From Microbispora triticiradicis (GTDB lineage: Bacteria; Actinomycetota; Actinomycetes; Streptosporangiales; Streptosporangiaceae), in contig QFZU02000082.1 of assembly GCA_003260025.2 (NCBI GenBank), positions 1 through 58,608 on the forward strand: a stretch of DNA of 58,608 bases. Reading direction: 5' to 3'. Positions 47,510 to 55,918 of the stretch are shown in pieces. Below the pieces are notes generated by a model. The model saw only the letters and a list, made by a program, of their open reading frames with translations, did no database searches and had not been told where the DNA came from. Numbering within the stretch: position 1 is the stretch's first letter; every line of letters begins with the position of its first letter. The position numbers and the translations under genes are program-made.

Positions 47510-48364
47510 ATGATCGCTGTAGTCCTGGCGGTGCTCGCCGCGGCGGCCAACGCCGTCGCGTCGGTGCTGCAGCGCCGGGCCGCCCGCCGCATGCCCCCCG
47601 GCGAGGCGTTCCGGCTGGGGCTGATCCTGCACCTGCTGCGCAGTTCCGCCTGGCTGGGCGGCATCGGAGCGCTGATCGCCGGGTTCCTGCTGCAGGCCGC
47701 CGCGCTCGCGTCCGGAGGGCTCGCCCTCGTGCAGCCCCTGCTCGTCGCCGAACTGCCGATCACGATGCTGGTGGCGGGCTGGATGTTCCGGATCCGCGTC
47801 TCCCCGATGACGTGGCTGGCCGTCGCGGCGCTGACGGCGGGGCTGGCCGGGTTCCTGGGGGCCGCCTCCCCCTCTCCGGGCGACCGCCTGCCGGGTGTGC
47901 TGGGCTGGACGATCTCGGCGGGCGTGACCGCCGGGCTCGTGGCCGGCTGCGTGGCGGTCGCGATCAGCTCAGGCGGCGCCACCCGCGCCGTGCTGCTCGG
48001 GGTCTCCGCCGGGCTCGGCTTCGCCTACACCGCCGTGCTGATGAAGCGCACCGTCGAGGTGCTGCCCGACGGGCTGCGGGCCCTGTCCGGCGCCTGGTCG
48101 CTGTACGCCATGGTCGCCGCCGGCCTGTGCAGCCTGTTCCTGCTGCAGAACGCCCTGCACAGCGGGCCCCTCGTCGCCGTGCAGCCGGCCCTGACCGTGA
48201 CCGACCCCGTCGCCAGCACGGCGTACGGCGTGGCCCTGTTCGGCGAGGGCATCCGCACCGGCCCCTGGGTGCTGCCCGAGCTGACGGGCATGGCCCTCAT
48301 CCTGTACGGCAGCGTGCTGCTGTCCCGGCACGCGCCGCTGCACGAGGCGGTCAGGAGACCGTGA
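47510..48364 (+). CDS. DMT (EamA-type) transporter
   Basis: A 284-residue membrane protein with about nine or ten hydrophobic helices. ALAVLAAAANAVASVLQRRAA in helix one, LVQPLLVAELPITMLVAG and VAVQPALTVTDPVASTAYGVALFGEGI in the two halves are typical of a DMT branch that is often found with metabolite export in actinomycetes. GGAGGGGGAC just before the ATG. Substrate unknown. It overlaps the convergent glycosyltransferase end by 14 bases. Confidence 0.85.
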   Translation: MIAVVLAVLAAAANAVASVLQRRAARRMPPGEAFRLGLILHLLRSSAWLGGIGALIAGFLLQAAALASGGLALVQPLLVAELPITMLVAGWMFRIRVSPMTWLAVAALTAGLAGFLGAASPSPGDRLPGVLGWTISAGVTAGLVAGCVAVAISSGGATRAVLLGVSAGLGFAYTAVLMKRTVEVLPDGLRALSGAWSLYAMVAAGLCSLFLLQNALHSGPLVAVQPALTVTDPVASTAYGVALFGEGIRTGPWVLPELTGMALILYGSVLLSRHAPLHEAVRRP

Positions 48365-49565
48365 GGGCCGCGCCGTCCGGCCGCGCGAAGCGGAGCAGCA
48401 GGGCCTCCGCCGGTTCGGCGTCGAACAGGGCCTCCGCGCGGGCGGTCAGCGCGGCGCGGGCGGGCGAGCCGGGGGCGAGCCGGTCGAGTTCCCGGAGCAG
48501 TCCGGCGGGACGGCGGACGTGGACGCTCACCCCGGCCGTGGCCATCGCGAGCACCCCGTCCCGGCCGTGGCCGGGGATCGGCAGGCAGGTCACGACGGGC
48601 ACCCGCGCGGCGAACGCCTCCCGGCAGGTCAGCCCGGCGGCGTTGTCCACCAGCGCGTACGCCGCGGCGAGCAGGCCGGGCAGGTCGTCACGCCAGCCGA
48701 GGGCGAGGCCCGCCGGCCCCGGCGGCTCGCCGAACAGCCGCGACAGTCGGCGGCGCAGCCCCTCGTTGCGCCCGCAGAGCACGACGGGCACGTACCGCCC
48801 GCTCTCCTGCCCGTCTCCCTGCCCGTCTCCCTGCCCGTCTCCCTGCCTGTCCCGCGGCCTGTTCCGCGGTCCGGAGCGGCACAGGGCGCGGGCCGTCCGC
48901 ACGACCCGGCCGACCCCCCACGCGCCCGCGCCGACCAGCACGATGCGGTCGCCGTCCGGCAGGCCGAGCCGGGCGTGGACGCTCCGCCCCGGCGCCCGTA
49001 CGGCGGCGAACCCGGGCCGCACGATCGGGGCGTGCCGGAAGGCCGGGCGGCCGGTGGCGGCCGTCACGGCGAGGGCGGTGGCCGCGTCCGGGCACAGATA
49101 CCGGTCGTTGCCCCCGTGCAGCCAGAGGCGGTGCGCGGCGAAGTCGGTCAGCACGACCACGCTGGGGACGCCCAGCCGCCCCCGCGACCGCAGGTGCCCG
49201 GCGGCCTGGGCGGCCACGTGGAAGACCGGCACCACCAGCGAGGGCCGCAGGCGGCGCACCACCCTGCTCAGCCCGGCCGCCACCACGACCGTAAGTGGCG
49301 ACACCGCGCGAGCTCGCGGGGCCCGCCGCGACACGAAGAAGATCCGGTAGACGATGGCGTACAGCCACGGAGCCCGGAGCATCACGGTGCGGTACCACCA
49401 GCGCAGGACCGTGCCCAGCCGCAGCGGCAGCAGGGCGAGCACGTCCACGACCGCCACCCGGACGCCGGCGGCGGCGAGGCGCCGGGCCAGTTCGGCGGCC
49501 ACGCCGTCGTGACCGGCCCCCATCGACGCGCTGACGATCAGCACCTTCGCCGCCGGCGGTGTCAT
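48351..49565 (-). CDS. MGDG synthase-like (GT28) glycosyltransferase
   Basis: A 404-residue glycosyltransferase. KVLIVSASMGAGHDGVAAELA and the SPLTVVVAAGLSRVV/PSVVVLTDFAAHRLW parts match the N-terminal domain of monogalactosyldiacylglycerol synthases and processive diacylglycerol glucosyltransferases. The C-terminal GT-B domain has LVDNAAGLTCREAFAARVPVV, the sugar-donor site. A 19-residue repeat RDRQGDGQGDGQGDGQESG sits in the linker between domains. It would use UDP-sugar to glycosylate a membrane lipid. ATG 49565, GGGAGG upstream, divergent from the polysaccharide deacetylase gene. Confidence 0.85.
   Translation of the reverse strand: MTPPAAKVLIVSASMGAGHDGVAAELARRLAAAGVRVAVVDVLALLPLRLGTVLRWWYRTVMLRAPWLYAIVYRIFFVSRRAPRARAVSPLTVVVAAGLSRVVRRLRPSLVVPVFHVAAQAAGHLRSRGRLGVPSVVVLTDFAAHRLWLHGGNDRYLCPDAATALAVTAATGRPAFRHAPIVRPGFAAVRAPGRSVHARLGLPDGDRIVLVGAGAWGVGRVVRTARALCRSGPRNRPRDRQGDGQGDGQGDGQESGRYVPVVLCGRNEGLRRRLSRLFGEPPGPAGLALGWRDDLPGLLAAAYALVDNAAGLTCREAFAARVPVVTCLPIPGHGRDGVLAMATAGVSVHVRRPAGLLRELDRLAPGSPARAALTARAEALFDAEPAEALLLRFARPDGAALTVS
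48808..48843 (-). repeat. Three exact 12-base repeats in the glycosyltransferase
   Basis: TGCCCGTCTCCC on the + strand occurs three times in tandem and codes GDGQ tetrapeptides in the interdomain loop on the - strand. A degenerate partial copy flanks it. Confidence 0.85.
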
Positions 49566-49705
49566 GGGCCCCTCCCAGGGAGTGGACGACGACGCGGCGA
49601 GGCGCCGCCAGGTCACGCGCGGCACCGGACGCCCTCCCCCGTCTCGTTCCCGGCTTGGTGAATCCGGACACAGGGGCTGATACAGGACGGGCGATACTGG
49701 ATCCG
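49566..49705. promoter_or_regulatory. Divergent region, glycosyltransferase versus deacetylase
   Basis: 140 bases between divergent starts. AT-poor, no motif I can assign except GATACTGGATCCGATG near the deacetylase start, where GATACT could be a -10-like box of a leaderless or short-leader transcript. Confidence 0.3.
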
Positions 49706-50416
49706 ATGAGACGTCGCGTGGCCGCCGCCGGGGCGGCCCTGCTGCCCGTCGCGGTGCACGTCGCGCCGGGCGCGGCCTGGCTGCCCGCCGTACGCCGCCT
49801 GCTGCCCGCCCTCGCGGGCGAGGGGCGTCCCGGACACGTCGCGCTGACCTTCGACGACGGGCCCGATCCCCGGTCGACGCCGCTGTTCCTCGACGAGCTC
49901 GCCCGGCTGGGCTGCCGGGCGACCTTCTTCATGCTGGGCGAGCTGCTCGACCGCCATCCCGGCCTCGGGCGGAGCGTCGCGCGGGCCGGGCACGAGGTGG
50001 CCGTGCACGGCTGGCACCACGTGAACGCCCTGGTCGCCCGGCCGGGCCGGATCGCGGCGGAGACGGCCCGGGCCGCGCGCCTCGTCGCCGAGGTCACCGG
50101 CGCGCGGCCCGCCTGGTACCGCCCGCCGTACGGCGTGCTGAGCGCGGAGGCGCTGCTGGCGGCGCGGTGGCACGGCCTGCGCCCGGTGCTGTGGACGGCG
50201 TGGGGCGAGGACTGGACGCGGCGGGCCACACCGGAGTCGGTGCTGCGGACCCTGGCTCCCGGCCTGCGGGGCGGCGCCACGCTGCTGCTGCACGACTGCG
50301 ACCACACTTCCGCCCCCGGGTCGTGGCGCTCGGCGCTCGGCGCGCTGCCCGAGGTGGTCGGCCGCTGCCGCGCCGCCGGGCTGCGGGTCGGGCCGCTCGG
50401 CTCCCACCTTCCCTGA
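49706..50416 (+). CDS. Polysaccharide deacetylase (NodB/CE4) family protein
   Basis: A 236-residue deacetylase. Motif 1 TFDDGPD (D50, D51), motif 2 VAVHGWHH (H101, H105 as metal ligands), motif 3 YRPPYG, motif 4 WTAWGEDW, motif 5 LLLHD. All five CE4 motifs are present, so an active metal-dependent deacetylase is likely. The first 35 residues may act as a signal or membrane anchor, but the hydrophobic stretch is short. Start ATG 49706 has no clear binding site. Possible substrates are chitin, peptidoglycan or glycolipid headgroups; the divergent lipid glycosyltransferase hints at the last. Confidence 0.85.
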   Translation: MRRRVAAAGAALLPVAVHVAPGAAWLPAVRRLLPALAGEGRPGHVALTFDDGPDPRSTPLFLDELARLGCRATFFMLGELLDRHPGLGRSVARAGHEVAVHGWHHVNALVARPGRIAAETARAARLVAEVTGARPAWYRPPYGVLSAEALLAARWHGLRPVLWTAWGEDWTRRATPESVLRTLAPGLRGGATLLLHDCDHTSAPGSWRSALGALPEVVGRCRAAGLRVGPLGSHLP

Positions 50417-50636
50417 GCGGAGAGCGCCTCCCGGGAGAGCTTTTTACCGGCGGCCGGAAGCGCCAACGGCGGGCAACGGTTCCGCCCGCCCCCGGCTGCC
50501 CCGCCGGGCGTTTCTTTGGCCCGCCTTTCCGTCCGTCCCCGTCCGCGTACGCCGGGTTGCCCGTCAGGTCGCACGCGTAAAGCCGCCGCCCGATCTGTCG
50601 GGTTTTGGGGGGATTTTCGATGGAGATTCTCCTGGC

Positions 50637-51488
50637 ATGTCCGCAGCGGACGTACGCGACGCCGCGCGCCGGGAAAACTTCCCGGTGGCCTCCCGGCTGC
50701 TGCCGCGCGGGTACCGCCGCGACCTCATGGCGGTGTACGGGTTCGCCCGGTACGTGGACGACGCCGGTGACGAGGCGGACCCCGCGGAGCGGCCCGCCCT
50801 GCTCGACGCCGTGGAGGCCGATCTCGGCCGCCTGTACGTGGGAGACGTCCCGCGCCTGCCGGCCGTACGCGCGCTGGCGCCGCTGGTCGCCCGCCGGGCC
50901 GTGCCGAGCGCTCCGTTCCTGCACCTGGTCGAGGCGAACCGGCGCGACCAGGTGGTGCGGCGCTACGACACGTTCGCCCAGTTGCTGGGCTACTGCGAGC
51001 TGTCGGCCAACCCGGTCGGCCGGATCGTGCTGCACGTGTTCGGGCTGGCGACGCCCGAGCGGGCGCGGCTGTCCGACCTCGTCTGCTCGGCGCTCCAGGT
51101 GATCGAGCACTGCCAGGACGTGGGCGAGGACCACGCCCGCGGCCGCGTCTACCTGCCGGCGGAGGACCTGCGCAGGTTCGGCGCCGGGGAGGCCGATCTG
51201 ACCGCCGCGCACGCCTCCCCGCGGCTGCGCCGGGTGATCGCCCTGCAGGCCCGTCGCGCGGCGACCCTCCTCGACGAGGGGACGCCGCTCCTGGAGACCC
51301 TGCGCGGGTTCGCGCGCACGGCGGTGGCCGGTTACGTCGCGGGCGGCCGGGCGCAGCTCGCGGCGCTCGAACGCCGCCGGCACGACGTGCTGGCCGGCGC
51401 CCCGCGTGCCCGCCGTCACGCGGTGCTGCGCGAGTGGGTGCGTGTGCTGAAGGAGGTGGACGGTGACGGTTCCCGGCGCGATTCCTGA
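50637..51488 (+). CDS. hpnC: Squalene synthase HpnC
   Basis: A 283-residue trans-prenyltransferase-like enzyme. The start RRENFPVASRLLP is diagnostic for HpnC. The first aspartate-rich motif is VDDAGDEAD (D41, D42), the second HCQDVGEDHARGRVYLP. In the HpnCDE route HpnD makes presqualene diphosphate, HpnC converts it to hydroxysqualene, and HpnE reduces it to squalene. First gene of the hopanoid operon; ATG 50637 follows a GGAGATTCTCC inverted repeat. The upstream gap (50417-50636) holds GGGTTTTGGGGGGATTTTCG but no clear promoter. Confidence 0.92.
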   Translation: MSAADVRDAARRENFPVASRLLPRGYRRDLMAVYGFARYVDDAGDEADPAERPALLDAVEADLGRLYVGDVPRLPAVRALAPLVARRAVPSAPFLHLVEANRRDQVVRRYDTFAQLLGYCELSANPVGRIVLHVFGLATPERARLSDLVCSALQVIEHCQDVGEDHARGRVYLPAEDLRRFGAGEADLTAAHASPRLRRVIALQARRAATLLDEGTPLLETLRGFARTAVAGYVAGGRAQLAALERRRHDVLAGAPRARRHAVLREWVRVLKEVDGDGSRRDS

Positions 51489-52572
51489 TCCCGTCCCCGA
51501 GCCCCTGGCCGGCGCGGCGGCGGACCTCCCGGCCGGGCGGGCGCCCCGGGCCGGGCCGGGACCGATGCCGGTATCGCGGGCCTACGGGCACTGCGAGCGC
51601 GTCGTCCGCACCCGGGCGCGGAACTTCGCGTACGGCATCCGCCTGCTGCCCCCGCCGAAGCGCCGCGCGCTCAGCGCCGTCTACGCGCTCGCCCGGCGGA
51701 TCGACGACCTCGGCGACGAGGCCGGGCCCGTGGCCGGACGACTGGAGCGGCTGGAGCGGGAGCGCGAACTGCTGAGGGCCCTGAAAACCGTGCCCGGTCC
51801 CTCGGGGCCCGACTCCATGGGACCTGGTTCCTCGGGGCCTGGTCCGGGGGCCGTTCATCCGGTGACGGCCGATCCGGTCATGGTGGCGCTGGGCGACGCC
51901 GCCGCGCGCTTCCCCCTTCCCCTTGAGGCGTTCGAGGAGCTCATCGACGGGTGCGCCGCGGACGTCGCCGGGGCGCGTTACCGGTGCCACGACGACCTGG
52001 TGGGCTACTGCCGGCAGGTGGCCGGGTCGATCGGGCGGCTGTCCCTCGGCGTGTTCGGCCTCGCCGGCGGCGCGTACGCAGACGACGGGACCGGTAACGG
52101 CGAGCTTGTGCTGCGGCGCGCGGCGGGCCGGGCGGACGCCCTCGGCGTGGCGCTGCAGCTCACCAACATCCTCAGGGACCTGCGGGAGGACCGCTGCGCC
52201 GAGCGGGTGTACCTGCCCGCCGACGACCTGCGGAGGTTCGGCTGCACGCTCGGGCTGGACGGGAGGGGGGATTTCACCGACCCGCCCGAGCGGCTGGCCG
52301 GGCTGATCCGGTTCGAGGCCGCGCGGGCGCTCGGCTGGTACGCCGAGGGCATGCGGCTGATCCCGTTGCTCGACCGGCGCAGCGCCGCCTGCACCGCGGC
52401 GATGGCCGGCATCTACCGGCGCCTGCTGGGGCGGATCGCCACCGACCCGGCCCAGGTCCTGGCCGGGCGGCTGTCGCTCGCGCCGTGGGTCAAGGCGATG
52501 GTCGCGGCGCGGGCCATCACGGGCGCGGCCCAGGCGGAGCCCGAGGCCGGGTCCCAGGGAGAGTCCCCATGA
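51463..52572 (+). CDS. hpnD: Presqualene diphosphate synthase HpnD
   Basis: A 369-residue enzyme that joins two farnesyl diphosphates. Aspartate-rich motifs RIDDLGDEAG and NILRDLREDRCAERVYLP are intact. A repetitive insertion GPSGPDSMGPGSSGPGPG follows the first motif region and lengthens the protein relative to the usual 280-300. The N-terminal 35 residues are Pro/Ala-rich. GTG 51463 overlaps hpnC by 26 bases and has AAGGAGG seven to thirteen bases before; a later ATG at 51565 is the alternative start. Confidence 0.92.
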   Translation: MTVPGAIPDPVPEPLAGAAADLPAGRAPRAGPGPMPVSRAYGHCERVVRTRARNFAYGIRLLPPPKRRALSAVYALARRIDDLGDEAGPVAGRLERLERERELLRALKTVPGPSGPDSMGPGSSGPGPGAVHPVTADPVMVALGDAAARFPLPLEAFEELIDGCAADVAGARYRCHDDLVGYCRQVAGSIGRLSLGVFGLAGGAYADDGTGNGELVLRRAAGRADALGVALQLTNILRDLREDRCAERVYLPADDLRRFGCTLGLDGRGDFTDPPERLAGLIRFEAARALGWYAEGMRLIPLLDRRSAACTAAMAGIYRRLLGRIATDPAQVLAGRLSLAPWVKAMVAARAITGAAQAEPEAGSQGESP

Positions 52573-52640
52573 ACAGCCCGATGAACAGCCCCACGACGGG
52601 CCCGATGACCGGCCCGATGACCGGCTCCCTGACCGGCCCG
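52569..52640 (+). repeat. Six 12-base in-frame repeats at the hpnE start
   Basis: Units of the type ATGAACAGCCCG, ATGACCGGCCCG code MNSP, MNSP, TTGP, MTGP, MTGS, LTGP. Four units begin with ATG, so translation may start at several points. Confidence 0.85.
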
Positions 52641-54038
52641 GACGGCGGCGTCCCGCCCGTCGCCGTGATCGGCGGCGGCCTCGCCGGGATCACCGCGACC
52701 CTCGCCATCGCGGAGGCCGGGTGGCCGGTGACCCTGTACGAGGCGCGGCCCCGGCTCGGCGGGGCCACCCACTCCTTCGCCCGCGGCGGCCTGACCGCCG
52801 ACAACGGCCAGCACGTCTTCCTGCGCTGCTGCACGGCGTACCTGGGCCTGCTCGACCGGCTCGGCGGGACCGGGCGGGTGCGCCTGCAGGAGCGCTTCGA
52901 CGTGCGGGTGCTCACCCCGCACGGCGAGCGGGGGCGGCTGCGCCGGGCCTCGCTGCCCGGGCCGTTCCACCTGCTCCCCGCGCTCGCGCGCTACCGGCTG
53001 CTGTCCCCCGCAGACCGCCTGCGGGCGGTGCGCGGCGCGCTGGCGCTGCGCGGTCTCGACCCGGCCGCGCCCGCGCTGGACCGGGCCGCGCTGGGCGCCT
53101 GGCTGGCCTCCAGGGGCCAGCGGGACACCGTGCGGCGCGCCCTGTGGGACCTGTTCGCCGTGGCCGCGCTCAACATCGCCGCCGACGAGGCGGCGCTCGG
53201 GCCCGCGGCCATGGTGTTCCGCACGGCCCTGCTCGGCCGGCCCGACGCCGCGGACATCGGGGTGCCGTCCGTGCCGCTCGGCGAACTGCACGGCGGCGCG
53301 GCGCTGACCGCCGTCGCGCGGGCCGGCGGCACGGTGCGGCTGCCGGCAAAGGCCGAGGCGATCCTGCCGGCCCCGCCCGGCCTGCCGGGGCCGTCGGTCC
53401 TCGTCGGCGGCGCGCGGGTGGAGACCTCCGCCGTCGTCGTCGCCGTCCCCCACGGGCAGGCCGCGCGGCTCCTGCCCGCCGAGGCGGCGCCGGACCGCGA
53501 CGCGTGGGCGGGGCTCGGAGCGAGCCCGATCGTCAACGTGCACGTCGTCTACGACCGGCCGGTCACCAGCCTGCCGTTCGCCGCGGTCGTCGACTCGCCG
53601 GTGCAGTGGATCTTCGACAGGACGGCGGCGGGCGGGCTGACCCGGGGCCAGTACCTGACGGTGTCGGTGTCGGCGGCCCGGCACTGGATCGACGTGCCCA
53701 CGTCCGCGATGCGCGCGGTGTTCGTGCCAGAGCTGGAGCGGGTGCTCCCGGCCACCCGGACGGTGCGGCTGCTCGACTTCTTCATCACCAGGGAACGGCG
53801 GGCCACCTTCCGCCAGGGCCCGGGGAGCGGCGCGCTGCGCCCCGGCGCGGCCACCCGCTGGCCGGGGCTGTTCCTGGCCGGCGCCTGGACCGACACCGGC
53901 TGGCCCGACACGATGGAGGGCGCCGTGCGCAGCGGTCTGGAGGCGGCCCGCCTGGTGCGGCTGCACCTCAGCCACCTGACCCACCTCGGCCACCTCGGCC
54001 ATGTCAGGGAGCCCGCGCGAGCGGAGTGGGCCCGATGA
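52569..54038 (+). CDS. hpnE: Hydroxysqualene dehydroxylase HpnE
   Basis: A 489-residue FAD-dependent amine-oxidase/phytoene-desaturase-fold enzyme. VAVIGGGLAGITATLAIAE is the dinucleotide-binding motif near 31-49, with YEARPRLGGATHSF after it; the C-terminal GAWTDTGWPDTMEGAVRSG is the second FAD motif. It reduces hydroxysqualene to squalene. The N-terminus is six MNSP/TTGP-type tetrapeptide repeats with several in-frame ATG codons, and the C-terminus is a His-rich HLSHLTHLGHLGH tail. ATGA overlap with hpnD. Confidence 0.9.
   Translation: MNSPMNSPTTGPMTGPMTGSLTGPDGGVPPVAVIGGGLAGITATLAIAEAGWPVTLYEARPRLGGATHSFARGGLTADNGQHVFLRCCTAYLGLLDRLGGTGRVRLQERFDVRVLTPHGERGRLRRASLPGPFHLLPALARYRLLSPADRLRAVRGALALRGLDPAAPALDRAALGAWLASRGQRDTVRRALWDLFAVAALNIAADEAALGPAAMVFRTALLGRPDAADIGVPSVPLGELHGGAALTAVARAGGTVRLPAKAEAILPAPPGLPGPSVLVGGARVETSAVVVAVPHGQAARLLPAEAAPDRDAWAGLGASPIVNVHVVYDRPVTSLPFAAVVDSPVQWIFDRTAAGGLTRGQYLTVSVSAARHWIDVPTSAMRAVFVPELERVLPATRTVRLLDFFITRERRATFRQGPGSGALRPGAATRWPGLFLAGAWTDTGWPDTMEGAVRSGLEAARLVRLHLSHLTHLGHLGHVREPARAEWAR
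53964..54002 (+). repeat. 9-base CACCTNNNC repeat coding a His-Leu tail of HpnE
   Basis: Four 9-base units and a final CAT code HLSHLTHLGHLGH, a run of five histidines spaced by three. May bind metal or simply reflect repeat expansion. Confidence 0.7.
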
Positions 54039-55918
54039 CCGCGCTCCTCACCGCCGCGTCCCGCGCCGCCACCGCGCTGGAGGCGGCCCGCGACCACCTG
54101 CTCGCCCTGCAGTCGCCGGAGGGCTGGTGGAAGGGCGAACTGCGGACCAACGTGACCATGGACGCCGAGGACCTCCTGCTGCGCGAGTTCCTCGGCGTAC
54201 GGACCGCGGCCGAGACGGCCGGGGCCGCCCGGTGGATCAGGTCGCAGCAGCAGGCGGGCGGCGGCTGGGCCAACTTCCACGACGGCCCGGCCGACCTGTC
54301 CACCACCGTCGAGGCGTACACCGCGCTGCGGCTCGCGGGCGACCCGCCGTCGGCCCCGCACCTGCGCGCCGCAGCGGCCCTCGTCCGCGATCTGGGCGGC
54401 GTCGAGTCCACGAGGGTCTTCACCCGCATCTGGCTCGCGATGTTCGGCCAGTGGCGGTGGGAGGACCTGCCGGTGATCCCCCCGGAGATCGTGTTCCTGC
54501 CCCCGTGGTGCCCGCTGAACGTGTACGACTGGGCCTGCTGGGCGCGGCAGACGATCGTGCCGCTGACGATCGTGACCGCGCACCGGCCGGTCCGCCGGCT
54601 GCCGTTCGGCCTGGCGGAACTGCGCACCGGAAGGACCGCGCGACGGGGCCCGCGCACCGGCTGGGACGCGGCGTTCGCGGCGCTCGACCACGTGCTGCAC
54701 CGGTACGAACGGCGGCCGCTCGCCGGGCTCCGCCGCGCCGCGCTCCGGCGGGCCGCCGAATGGGTCGTCGCCCGCCAGGAGGCCGACGGGTCGTGGGGCG
54801 GCATCCAGCCGCCCTGGGTCTACTCGCTGATCGCGCTGCACCTCTCCGGGTACGACGTCTCCCACCCCGTGATGCGCCGCGGGCTGGCCGGGCTGGACCG
54901 GTTCACGATCAGGGAGGACGGCTCGCGCAGGCTTGAGGCGTGCCAGTCGCCGGTCTGGGACACCGCGCTCGCCGTGATCGCCCTCCTGGACGCCGGCCTG
55001 CCGCGGGATCACCCGGCGCTGGACCGGGCGGGTGAGTGGCTGCTCCGCGAGGAGATCCGGGGGCCCGGCGACTGGGCCGTGCGGCGCCCGGGGCTCACGC
55101 CCGGCGGCTGGGCGTTCGAGTTCGACAACGACGGCTATCCCGACGTCGACGACACGGCGGAGGTGATCCTCGCGCTGGGCCGGTGGGGCCGGTCCGCCGC
55201 CCGGGACGCCGTACGGCGGGGGCTGTGCTGGACGGCCGGGATGGCCTCCCGCGACGGCGGCTTCGCCGCCTTCGACGCCGACAACACGCGCGCGCTGTGC
55301 CTGCGGCTGCCGTTCTGCGACTTCGGCGCGGTCATCGACCCGCCGTCGGCCGACGTCACCGCGCACGTGGTCGAGGCGCTCGCCGCCGAGGGCCTGGCCC
55401 GCTCCCCCGTCGTACGGCGGGCGGTGACCTGGCTGCTGCGGGCGCAGGAGCCCGACGGCTCGTGGTTCGGCAGGTGGGGGGCGAACCACGTGTACGGAAC
55501 CGGGGCCGTGCTGCCCGCCCTCGCCGCCGCCGGGGTGCCTCCCGCCGCGCCCTGCGTACGGCGGGCGGTGGCCTGGCTGGAGGCCCACCAGCACCTCGGC
55601 GGCGGCTGGGGCGAGGACATGCGCTCCTACCGCGACCCCGCCTGGATCGGGCGGGGCGAGCCGACCGCCTCGCAGACGGCGTGGGCGCTCATCGGCCTGC
55701 TGGCCGCCGGGGAGCGGGGCCCGTCGGTCGAGCGCGGCGTGGCCTGGCTGGCCGGCACGCAGCGCCCGGACGGCACCTGGGACGAGCCGTACTACACCGG
55801 GACCGGGTTCCCCGGCGACTTCTTCATCAACTACCACCTCTACCGGCTCGTGTTCCCGGTCAGCGCGCTCGGCCGCTACCTGCGGGCCGGGGAGGGGGCA
55901 CGGGAGGGGACGCCATGA
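54035..55918 (+). CDS. shc: Squalene-hopene cyclase
   Basis: A 627-residue monotopic membrane triterpene cyclase that turns squalene into hopene and hopanol. The acid motif DVDDTA is at 370-375 (Asp372 protonates the substrate). QW-type repeats are numerous, e.g. [21 protein letters not shown] and [29 protein letters not shown] at the end is conserved. Length fits the family. It starts at an ATGA overlap and is the central gene of the operon. Confidence 0.95.
   Translation: MTALLTAASRAATALEAARDHLLALQSPEGWWKGELRTNVTMDAEDLLLREFLGVRTAAETAGAARWIRSQQQAGGGWANFHDGPADLSTTVEAYTALRLAGDPPSAPHLRAAAALVRDLGGVESTRVFTRIWLAMFGQWRWEDLPVIPPEIVFLPPWCPLNVYDWACWARQTIVPLTIVTAHRPVRRLPFGLAELRTGRTARRGPRTGWDAAFAALDHVLHRYERRPLAGLRRAALRRAAEWVVARQEADGSWGGIQPPWVYSLIALHLSGYDVSHPVMRRGLAGLDRFTIREDGSRRLEACQSPVWDTALAVIALLDAGLPRDHPALDRAGEWLLREEIRGPGDWAVRRPGLTPGGWAFEFDNDGYPDVDDTAEVILALGRWGRSAARDAVRRGLCWTAGMASRDGGFAAFDADNTRALCLRLPFCDFGAVIDPPSADVTAHVVEALAAEGLARSPVVRRAVTWLLRAQEPDGSWFGRWGANHVYGTGAVLPALAAAGVPPAAPCVRRAVAWLEAHQHLGGGWGEDMRSYRDPAWIGRGEPTASQTAWALIGLLAAGERGPSVERGVAWLAGTQRPDGTWDEPYYTGTGFPGDFFINYHLYRLVFPVSALGRYLRAGEGAREGTP

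Noticed and set aside
52721-54034. Upstream part of the frame that ends in squalene-hopene cyclase
   Set aside because: It is an out-of-frame read of hpnE. The cyclase starts at ATG 54035 in an ATGA overlap with conserved N-terminal sequence.
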